18,697 nucleotides of DNA from an uncultured Eubacteriales bacterium (GTDB lineage Bacteria; Bacillota; Clostridia; Oscillospirales; QAMX01). The stretch lies in NCBI GenBank assembly GCA_905205975.1, contig CAJLFQ010000041.1, forward strand, positions 1 through 18,697, written 5' to 3'. A model generated the notes under the pieces. It worked only from the letters and a program-made list of their open reading frames with translations. It made no database searches and was not told where the DNA came from. Shown here one piece after another: positions 13,108 to 18,697 of the stretch; within the stretch, counting starts at the first letter, position 1, and the number at the start of each line of letters is the position of its first letter. Position numbers and translations under genes: made by a program.

Positions 13108-14445
13108 ATGCAAAAGCCCATCATTGCCATCGTCGGCCGTCCGAACGTCGGAAAGTCGATGCTGTTCAATAAATTGACCGGATCCCGCAGCTCCATCGTC
13201 GAGGATACGCCGGGCGTCACACGCGACCGGCTCTACGGCGACGGTGAATGGCGGGGCCGTTCCTTCAAGGTTGTCGATACCGGCGGCATTGAGCCGCGTG
13301 CCGACAGCGAAATTCTGCAATTCATGCGTTTGCAGGCGGAAATCGCCATTGAAAACGCAGACGTCGTTATTTTTGTCACAGATCTGCTGACCGGCGTGAC
13401 CGCCTCTGATACGGAGGTCGCCGCGATGCTCCAGCGCTCTGGACGTCCGGTCGTCCTCTGCGTCAACAAAGTCGATAAGCTCGGCGCTCCGCCGCCGGAG
13501 CTGTACGAGTTCTATAATCTCGGGCTGGGCGATCCGATGCCGGTCTCCTCGCTGCACGGCCACGGGACGGGCGATCTGCTCGACGCCTGCTTTGAACACT
13601 TCCCGCCGGATTCCGGCGAAGAAGAGGACAGCAGCTTTGTCCGCGTCGCCATTGTCGGCCGCCCGAACGTCGGCAAATCCAGCCTCGTCAACACCGTCCT
13701 CGGCGAAAACCGCGTCATCGTCAGCAACGTGGCCGGCACAACGCGCGACAGTGTGGATGCTTTCTTTGAAAACCAATTCGGCAAGTTCTGCTTCATCGAT
13801 ACGGCAGGCATTCGTCGGAAGGCAAAAGTTGACGACGTGATCGAAAAATACAGCGTTCTGCGCGCCATGATGGCCATTGACCGCGCTGACGTCTGCGTCA
13901 TCATGCTCGATGCGGCGGACGGCGTCACGGAGCAGGATGCCCGCATTGCCGGTATGGTGCATGACCGCGGCAAGGCTTCGGTCATCGCCGTCAACAAATG
14001 GGACGCCGTTGACAAGGAAACCGGCACCATGGAAAAACTGCGCGACAAAGTCCGCACCGATCTCTCCTATATGACGTATGCACCGATCGTGTTCATCTCC
14101 GCGAAGAACGGTTCCCGCCTGCCGACGCTGTTTGAAAACATCCTGCGTGCCAACGAAGAGACGCAGCGCCGCGTTCCGACCGGTCTGCTCAACGATATGC
14201 TCAACGATGCAACGGCCAGAGTGCAGCCGCCGACGGATCGCGGCAAGCGCCTGAAGATCTACTATATGACGCAGGTCTCCACCCGCCCGCCTGCATTTGT
14301 CCTCTTCTGCAACGACCGTGAGCTCTTCCACTTCTCCTACCTCCGCTATATCGAAAACCGTCTGCGCGACGTGTTTGGCTTTGCGGGCACACCGATCAAA
14401 ATGATCGTGCGCGAAAAAACAGACAACGACGAACTTCACGTCTGA
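13108..14445 (+). CDS. der: Ribosome-assembly GTPase Der (EngA)
   Basis: A 445-residue protein with the two tandem GTPase domains unique to Der. Domain 1: G1 GRPNVGKS (10-17), G3 DTGG (57-60), G4 NKVD (120-123). Domain 2: G1 GRPNVGKS (184-191), G3 DTAG (231-234), G4 NKWD (296-299). The C-terminal KH-like domain contains KIYYMTQVSTRPPAFVLFCN and GTPIKMIVREK. Der is needed for 50S subunit maturation. The ribosome-binding site is weak (GGA at six bases), and 69 bases separate it from the DUF512 stop codon. It is followed by plsY after 28 bases, the usual clostridial pairing. Confidence 0.98.
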   Translation: MQKPIIAIVGRPNVGKSMLFNKLTGSRSSIVEDTPGVTRDRLYGDGEWRGRSFKVVDTGGIEPRADSEILQFMRLQAEIAIENADVVIFVTDLLTGVTASDTEVAAMLQRSGRPVVLCVNKVDKLGAPPPELYEFYNLGLGDPMPVSSLHGHGTGDLLDACFEHFPPDSGEEEDSSFVRVAIVGRPNVGKSSLVNTVLGENRVIVSNVAGTTRDSVDAFFENQFGKFCFIDTAGIRRKAKVDDVIEKYSVLRAMMAIDRADVCVIMLDAADGVTEQDARIAGMVHDRGKASVIAVNKWDAVDKETGTMEKLRDKVRTDLSYMTYAPIVFISAKNGSRLPTLFENILRANEETQRRVPTGLLNDMLNDATARVQPPTDRGKRLKIYYMTQVSTRPPAFVLFCNDRELFHFSYLRYIENRLRDVFGFAGTPIKMIVREKTDNDELHV

Positions 14446-14473
14446 TTTTGTCTTTTGAAGGGGTTTTCTCATC

Positions 14474-15193
14474 ATGAATCCGATCGTAAGCGTTTCGACG
14501 TGGTTCGTCAATCTGAATGCATGGTTTCAGCTGCCGCTGATTGCGGTCATCTCCTATCTGCTGGGCAGCATCAACACGTCGATCATCGTCTCCAAGGTTG
14601 CGCTGAAAAAGGACATCCGCGACTACGGCAGCGGCAACGCCGGGTTTACCAACGCGGTCCGCTCCATGGGCTGGAAGCGCGGGCTGATCGTTCTGTTCGG
14701 CGATGTCGGCAAATGCGCTGCTGCGATTCTGCTTGGGCAGCTCATTTACAGCGGCAACATGAGCTTCGACGGCGGTGCAGGCGGACGGCTTCTGGCCGGG
14801 GCTTTCGTCTTTCTGGGGCACATCTACCCGCTCTACTTCGGCTTTCGCGGCGGCAAGGGCGTCTTGACGCTCGGCACGACGATGGCCATGTATGACTGGC
14901 GCATCTTCCTGATTGCGTTCGGCGTGTTCTTGATCATCTCCATCTGCACGCGCTACGTCTCGCTGGGCTCCATCTGCGGCTCGCTGACGCTGCCGGTCAT
15001 GGTCTATCTGTTCTCGCAGACGTCGATGACCGATCTGCACATGTCGCTCGGCTATACGTTTGTCGCGGCATTCATGTCTGGGCTGGTCATTTTCAAGCAC
15101 CGGAGCAACATCAAACGCCTGATCCACGGCACAGAGTCGAAATTCTCGTTCAAGGGCAAGGCGCTGATGGAAAAAGCCGATACGCAGCTTTGA
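14474..15193 (+). CDS. plsY: Acyl-phosphate:glycerol-3-phosphate acyltransferase PlsY
   Basis: A 239-residue multi-pass membrane enzyme that moves an acyl group from acyl-phosphate to glycerol-3-phosphate, the first step of phospholipid synthesis in Firmicutes. The motifs are ISYLLGSINTSIIVSKV and DIRDYGSGNAGFTNAVRSMG (loop 1), HIYPLYFGFRGGKGVLTLGT (loop 2, with GGKG), and a third conserved stretch STRYVSLGSICGSL-like at CTRYVSLGSICGSL. It is somewhat longer than the usual ~200 residues at both ends. An AAGGGG site lies ten bases before the ATG. In many clostridia gpsA follows directly; here a tRNA-Leu fragment and a terminator follow instead. Confidence 0.96.
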   Translation: MNPIVSVSTWFVNLNAWFQLPLIAVISYLLGSINTSIIVSKVALKKDIRDYGSGNAGFTNAVRSMGWKRGLIVLFGDVGKCAAAILLGQLIYSGNMSFDGGAGGRLLAGAFVFLGHIYPLYFGFRGGKGVLTLGTTMAMYDWRIFLIAFGVFLIISICTRYVSLGSICGSLTLPVMVYLFSQTSMTDLHMSLGYTFVAAFMSGLVIFKHRSNIKRLIHGTESKFSFKGKALMEKADTQL

Positions 15194-15198
15194 GCCGC

Positions 15199-15245
15199 AC
15201 AGACTCAGCAAAAATCAGTGCGGGTTCGACCCCCGCCACCTTGAA
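15199..15245 (+). pseudogene. Fragment of a tRNA-Leu 3' end (att-like remnant)
   Basis: Bases 15218-15240 (GTGCGGGTTCGA through CCCCCGCCACC) are identical over 23 bases to 18310-18332, the T arm and start of the 3' acceptor of the intact tRNA-Leu. The next bases, TTGAA, match the flank after the intact tRNA if about ten bases between short CACC repeats were lost. Upstream, GACTCAGCAAAAATC faintly echoes the anticodon arm. The 5' half, variable arm and CCA end are missing, so it cannot be a tRNA. It lies six bases or more past the plsY stop codon and is a likely scar of tRNA-targeted integration. Confidence 0.75.
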
Positions 15246-15253
15246 TTCCACAT

Positions 15254-15302
15254 AAGCACGGTTATTCGGATGAACAAGCATCTGATGAGCCGTGCTTTTT
15301 TC
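15254..15302 (+). terminator. Rho-independent terminator of the der-plsY transcript
   Basis: AAGCACGG pairs with CCGTGCTT around an inner region that itself has a TCGGATG/CATCTGA half-stem. The hairpin is followed by TTTTTTC. It lies 60 bases past the plsY stop codon, beyond the tRNA fragment. Confidence 0.85.
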
Positions 15303-15379
15303 ATCCCTCCGCAGCGCGCCCCGCCAAATGCGTTTTTCGGCAGACGGATTGTTTTTTTGCAGAAAAGTCCGTTTTTCGC

Positions 15380-15407
15380 TTGACAAAACCGGGGGGTGTT
15401 ATAATAA
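15380..15407 (+). promoter_or_regulatory. Promoter of the broken ABC exporter genes
   Basis: TTGACA (15380-15385) followed by overlapping -10 candidates: TATAAT at 15400-15405 (14-base spacer) or TAATAA at 15402-15407 (16-base spacer). It lies about 100 bases before the first ABC start codon. A run of six G is in the spacer. No gene is seen in the rest of 15303-15504. Confidence 0.65.
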
Positions 15408-15504
15408 AAGTCAATTCAACTTTTTCAGCACCGGCCGGTATTTTGGGAAGCCGCCAGATTGGATGCGGTGCATTTTCACCCCGCCATTATGAAAGGAGCG
15501 ATCC

Positions 15505-17107
15505 ATGAACACCTGCAGCGTGAAACCCCGTCGGAAACAAAATCGATTGAACAGCATTTTGAAACATCACAAAGGCAGGATTGCGCTCTGCATTTTGCTG
15601 GCTGTGACCGGCAGTCTGATGAGCGCAGGCATCCGAACCGCCGTCGGCGACGCAGTGGACCGCTTCCGTCAGGGTGAAGCGGCCTTTGGCATCTTTTACG
15701 GCGCTGTACCTGCTGAGCGCCGCCGGGCTGGGGCGCTGCCGCCGGATGCTGTCCGCCGCCGTCTCCATCGATCTGGACGCGTCCATCGAGCAGCGCACCC
15801 TGAGCCTCGGCATGAATGAAGCGCGGGCCGTCACATCCGGCGCGCTGACGACGCTCATCACGCAGGACAAGCGCCTTGTCAACGGCGCTGTCGAACGCGT
15901 TTTGATGCGGATGCTGCCGGACTGCTGCCTTTGGGCGGCCGGCGTCGCCGCAATCGGCCGAATTTCGCTTTGGCTGGCGGCTGCCGCCGTCCTGATCTCC
16001 GTGCTGACGGTGCTCTGGTTTGCCGTTTGGAGCAAATCGCTGCAGGTCCGGCAGGACAGCTATTTGAAAGCACTCGAAGCGCTGAACAATCTGCACACCG
16101 CCAGCCTCGAAACACTGGAAACCTGCAAGGCATGGCACGATGAGGCGCGCGCTGAACTGCAGAGCGATGAACAGACCCGGTACATTCTGCGTGCTTCCAG
16201 CCGAATCCACCGCATGGAATGTCTGATTTCCATCCCCTCCACGGCATGTGCGTTTTTCATCCTGCTCGGCATCGTTTTTTCAGCCGGGCTGCTGTGCGTC
16301 AAGGGGCAGATCACGACCGGTCAGGCGCTTGCCGCCGTCCTGCTCGTCGATACCGTCTGCAACCCGGCGATGTCGATGGACAACTCCATCCGCGCCTTCC
16401 GGCGCGCAGGCCTCCTGGCGCAGGATTGCGGCGTTTCTTGAACCGCCAGAACCGGAATCGGCCGGTCATGCGCTGACGCTTCAGGCGCAGCCGGGCATTT
16501 GTGTTGAAGACGTCTCCTTTGCCTGCGACGCGGAGAAGCCCATTCTGCGCCGTTTTACGCGGACGTTCGTGCCGGGGCGCCCGTACTGCATCTTCGGCGC
16601 CAACGGCAGCGGGAAATCCACCCTGTTTTACCTGATTGCCGGCGTTCTGACGCCGCAGGGCGGGCAGATTGCCGTCGGCGCCCCTTCGGACGGTCATCCT
16701 GCCATGGCCTCTGCGCGCATGACCTCTGCGCGTTCCAAACCACCATTCGCGAAAACATCTGCGGAGATCTCCCCTGCGACGAGGAACGCCTGCACCGGAT
16801 CGCCCGCGCCGTGGATCTCCATGACGAAATCCTGCAGACGCCCGGCGGCTATGACACCGTGCTGGGTGAAAACGGCGAACCGCTCTCCCGCGGGCAGCGC
16901 CAGCGGCTGAGCATCTGCCGGACGCTGTATCAGGATGCGGACATCCTGCTCTTCGACGAACCGACGTCGGCGCTGGATGAAGCGCACACCCGGCGGTTTT
17001 TCGCCTATTTGCAGACCGCCGCCCAAACGAAAACGATTCTTCTCATCACACACGATGCCGCCGGTTCCTTCGGCTTTGAAACCGTTGCGATGGAGGTGCC
17101 CATATGA
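15505..17107 (+). pseudogene. ABC exporter half-transporter (permease + ATPase), three frameshifts
   Basis: The ATG at 15505 has AAAGGAG six bases upstream, but the protein is readable only by changing frame three times. Frame 1 gives the first helix (RIALCILLAVTGSLMSAGI) up to GEAAFGIFY. Removing one G near 15700 restores ALYLLSAAGLGR and the rest of the membrane domain to RAFRRAGLLAQ. A second shift near 16420 gives RIAAFLEPPEPES and the ATPase with Walker A IFGANGSGKST (near 16590-16625). A third shift near 16700-16735, at an imperfect 15-bp tandem repeat, restores FQTTIREN (Q loop), LSRGQRQRLSICR (signature), DILLFDEPTSALD (Walker B) and LLITHD. About 534 codons would make a near full-length half-transporter. 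The stop overlaps the next start (ATGA), so it was paired with the following gene. Neighbouring core genes have no frameshifts, which argues against general sequencing error. Confidence 0.85.
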
Positions 17108-17880
17108 AACAGGATCTTGCACGTTTGTGGAAACTCTACTGCACGGTCGGACGGCTGCTGCCCGGATATTTTCTGACCGGTACAGCCGTCGCCTGCCGCA
17201 ACTATTTCATCACGCTGCTCAACGTCTATCTGGGCGCAAATGTCGCGACGCAATGCGCCGCGGGCAACCTTTCCGGGCTTGGGCAGGCGCTGCTGCGGTT
17301 TGCGCTGTTTCTGGCGCTGTTCCTGCTCTTTGACGCGTCGGCGTCATACGGCTACGCGCAGACGCTGGACAGAATCCGCTATGCCCTGCGCAGCCGCATC
17401 TACAAAAACATCCTCTATGCGCCGCTCCCGGCTATTGAAGCCGTCGGTCAGCGTTTGGAAACGCTCGCCTGCGCATCTCTTCGCCAGACCGTCACGTATG
17501 TGACGCAGGAGAGCGCGCTGACGTCGGAAAGCATCCGCGCCAATCTGACCGTCGGACAGCCGCTCGATGAACCCGCTCTCTCCGCGCTGCTGCAGGGCGT
17601 CCGCGCAGACAGCTGGATCCAGACGCTGCCGCAGAAGTTTGAGACCAGCGTCCGTGAATTATCCGGCGGTCAGCGGCAGGCGGTTGCGCTCGCCCGCGCT
17701 CTGGCGCGGAATACGCCGGTCTATCTGTTCGACGAGGTGTTCGCCGGCATCGACCAGCAGCGGACCGCCGCCATCATGACATGGCTGAAGACCGCTTATT
17801 CAGACCGGCTCTTCCTGATCATCACGCACGACCCGTCCGTCATGGCGGCCTGTGATTATCGGATCGACGTCGGCACCTAA
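17104..17880 (+). pseudogene. ABC exporter half-transporter with a large internal deletion (no Walker A)
   Basis: One open frame of 258 codons, about half the usual 550-600. Residues 1 to ~125 are the start of an ABC exporter membrane domain (RLLPGYFLTGTAVACRNYFI, FALFLALFLLFDASASYGYA, RIRYALRSRIYKNILYAPLP). Right after EAVGQRLETLA the sequence jumps to SLRQTVTYVTQESALTSESI (Q-loop region), then LSGGQRQAVALARAL (signature), VYLFDEVFAGID (Walker B, DE) and LFLIITHD (H loop). The rest of the membrane domain and the Walker A segment, about 300 residues, are absent although the frame is kept, so it cannot be a normal ATPase. Its ATG overlaps the stop of the preceding ABC pseudogene. It may still be translated, but function as an exporter is unlikely. 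Confidence 0.85.
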
Positions 17881-18012
17881 GCGCGTCTGGTGCGTCTCAT
17901 TTTCTTTGCTTTGGCAGGCTGTCTAAGCGATAGGCAAACCCGCGCAAGTCCTGCTCATTTGCGTTCCTGTGAATTGTTCGATGAAATACCGGCTGTATCC
18001 GCGTGAAACCCC

Positions 18013-18041
18013 TTGACAAACGGGCGATTTTCGCGTATAAT
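18013..18041 (+). promoter_or_regulatory. Consensus promoter for the tRNA-Leu cluster
   Basis: TTGACA (18013-18018), exactly 17 bases, TATAAT (18036-18041), 20 bases before the 5' end of the truncated tRNA-Leu. The preceding 17881-18012 holds no gene I can recognise. Confidence 0.9.
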
Positions 18042-18061
18042 GGATATATGTTTTCTCACAC

Positions 18062-18129
18062 GCCGGTGTGATGGAATTGGCAGACGTGCTGGACTCAAAA
18101 TCCACAACGCCGTTTCATACCACCTTGGC
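18062..18129 (+). pseudogene. Truncated tRNA-Leu (CAA), 5' half only
   Basis: From 18062 the sequence GCCGGTGTGATGGAATTGGC matches the 5' half of the intact tRNA-Leu at 18252 (acceptor strand, D arm and the CTCAAAA anticodon loop), with changes in the D/anticodon stem. The match ends at about 18105. The variable arm, T arm with GTTCGA, and the CACCGGC-ACCA end are missing; a CACCTTGGC at 18121-18129 is only a poor echo of the acceptor. Downstream GTAAACCCTTGAT again matches the flank of the intact gene. It has the only strong promoter of the cluster, so it is probably transcribed but not functional. Confidence 0.8.
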
Positions 18130-18135
18130 GTAAAC

Positions 18136-18157
18136 CCTTGATTTTACAAGGCTTTTT
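18136..18157 (+). terminator. Weak terminator-like hairpin after the truncated tRNA-Leu
   Basis: CCTTG/CAAGG, a 5-bp stem with a 6-base loop, followed by CTTTTT. An alternative GTAAA/TTTAC pairing overlaps it. If active, it would reduce transcription into the intact tRNA-Leu. Confidence 0.4.
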
Positions 18158-18184
18158 GAAAACTGAATATGCAATTTGGTTTTA

Positions 18185-18207
18185 ATGTCCCTCCATGATG
18201 TCCCTCC
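18185..18207. repeat. Left pair of arm-type repeats (ATGTCCCTCC x2)
   Basis: ATGTCCCTCC at 18185-18194 and 18198-18207, 13 bases apart. The same 10-mer occurs in reverse complement (GGAGGGACAT) to the right of the tRNA-Leu. Paired short direct repeats beside an att site are typical of arm-type binding sites of tyrosine recombinases. Confidence 0.6.
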
Positions 18208-18251
18208 GTTTTCACGGATGGGGCATCGGGAGATGACTTAAAATAATAGAT

Positions 18252-18339
18252 GCCGGTGTGTTGGAATTGGCAGACGAGGCGGACTCAAAATCCGTTGGGC
18301 TAATAACCCGTGCGGGTTCGACCCCCGCCACCGGCACCA
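18252..18339 (+). tRNA. tRNA-Leu (CAA)
   Basis: An 88-base class II tRNA. The acceptor stem GCCGGTG pairs perfectly with CACCGGC, followed by encoded ACCA. The D arm (TTGGAATTGGCAGAC), anticodon loop CTCAAAA (anticodon CAA), long variable arm (GGGCTAATAACCC) and T arm (GCGGG-TTCGACC-CCCGC) are all intact. A strong terminator follows at once. Its 3' portion is duplicated after plsY and it is flanked by integrase-type repeats, so it is the likely attachment target. Confidence 0.96.
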
Positions 18340-18349
18340 CACCTTGAAG

Positions 18350-18390
18350 GCTCGTAAACCCTTGATACGACTGGGTTTGCGGGCTTTTCT
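18350..18390 (+). terminator. Rho-independent terminator of tRNA-Leu
   Basis: GCTCGTAAACCC pairs with GGGTTTGCGGGC (12 bp including two G-T pairs) around an 11-base loop, followed by TTTTCTTT, beginning 11 bases after the CCA end. Confidence 0.85.
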
Positions 18391-18458
18391 TTATGCTTTG
18401 AGCTCTTATGTACTGCCCCTTCCGTATCATCAGATTTGCCGTTTGCAGGCTGATTTCA

Positions 18459-18501
18459 GGAGGGACATTGGAGGGACATAAGGCATCATGCGGAGGGATA
18501 T
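18459..18501. repeat. Right set of arm-type repeats (GGAGGGACAT x2 plus one near copy)
   Basis: GGAGGGACAT at 18459-18468 and 18470-18479, and GGAGGGATAT at 18492-18501: steps of 11 and 22 bases, so all lie on one helix face. The third lies inside the 3' end of the integrase fragment. They are the reverse complement of the left pair at 18185-18207. Confidence 0.65.
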
Positions 18502-18656
18502 ACGCCCAAAATCGCATTGGCAGACGCAATCTTCGAGTTGAAATTCAAGTGCGTGTAAATGTTTGAGGTGGTCGAAATGTCGCTGTGCCCCAACCATTCC
18601 TGAATTTCTTTCAGGCTGACACCGTTTGCATACAACAGACTTGCGCAGCTATGCCC
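18486..18656 (-). pseudogene. C-terminal fragment of a tyrosine recombinase (integrase)
   Basis: Minus-strand reading gives GHSCASLLYANGVSLKEIQE, WLGHSDISTTSNIYTHLNFN and SKIASANAILGVYPSA, then stop at 18488-18486. This is the end of the catalytic domain of a phage/ICE-type site-specific integrase: the LGH box histidine and the nucleophile tyrosine (NIYTHL) are present. Upstream, where 'H-x-L-R-H-S' should be, the catalytic arginine codon reads GGG (Gly) and the codon before it is TAA, and the remaining 38 bases do not read as integrase. So the gene is cut at or just before its HxxR box, by a deletion or insertion. Its 3' end faces the tRNA-Leu, the usual orientation for an integrase next to its attachment site. 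Confidence 0.82.
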
Positions 18657-18697
18657 TTACGGTATAATTACGACAAACCGGAAAAGCCCCGTATATC

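Noticed and set aside
13093..14511. A 472-codon open frame antisense to der
   Set aside because: It is the mirror of a GC-rich, certain gene; its product has no recognisable domain and its start has no ribosome site.
17881..18012. Possible gene or terminator after the ABC genes
   Set aside because: A T-rich ATTTTCTTTGC follows a poor GC stem, and no frame has a start site; I could not support either call.
18212..18529. Minus-strand frame with VAGVEPARVISPTDFESASS
   Set aside because: This is the translated antisense of tRNA-Leu, a common annotation artefact. The frames at 17923-18105 and 15150-15386 are the same artefact from the tRNA fragments.

Overview
The window looks like a chromosomal segment of a moderately GC-rich Firmicute, most likely a clostridium of the Oscillospiraceae/Ruminococcaceae type. 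The reasons are the gene order DUF177-rpmF and DUF512-der-plsY, strong consensus Shine-Dalgarno sites, consensus sigma-A promoters (TTGACA-17-TATAAT), an ICE/phage-type tyrosine recombinase remnant, and paired half-size ABC exporters. The taxonomic call is inference from gene content, not from a marker tree.

Left part (1-9822): all recognised genes are on the minus strand. Read in the direction of transcription from the right, they are: a small MGMT-like protein (9822-9514); an operon of MATE efflux pump, O6-alkylguanine-DNA methyltransferase and SAM methyltransferase (8905-6137); a PPC/DUF296 protein with its own promoter and terminator (5990-5571); two tandem paralogous XRE-type regulators (5290-3598); a WYL-domain regulator followed by a small membrane coiled-coil protein (3147-1790); and a SWIM zinc-finger protein, a SIMPL-domain protein and the start of a further overlapping gene (1533-1). 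A decayed DUF296 copy, followed by an exact 52-bp copy of the functional DUF296 gene's terminator, lies downstream of the XRE pair.

Middle (9823-10918): a gene-poor stretch holding a plus-strand C-terminal remnant that resembles a DUF3427 helicase end, and a minus-strand initiator tRNA-Met with its own promoter and terminator. This tRNA has one unexpected extra base in the T arm.

Housekeeping block (10919-15193), plus strand: DUF177 (YceD-like), rpmF (L32), a DUF512 PDZ/radical-SAM protein, der (double GTPase for ribosome assembly) and plsY (acyl-phosphate:glycerol-3-phosphate acyltransferase). In related clostridia gpsA often follows plsY; here it does not. plsY is instead followed by a fragment of a tRNA-Leu 3' end and a terminator.

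Right part (15194-18697): a scarred mobile-element landing zone. Both halves of a heterodimeric ABC exporter are broken: one has three frameshifts, the other has lost about 300 residues including Walker A. They are followed by a consensus tRNA promoter, a truncated tRNA-Leu(CAA), an intact tRNA-Leu(CAA), and a truncated tyrosine integrase on the minus strand. Four exact copies plus one near copy of GGAGGGACAT lie on both sides of the intact tRNA in opposite orientations, as arm-type integrase binding sites would. The 23-bp tRNA 3' segment after plsY is identical to part of the intact tRNA. This zone is the most interesting part of the window. I see no CRISPR array, rRNA gene or complete insertion sequence.
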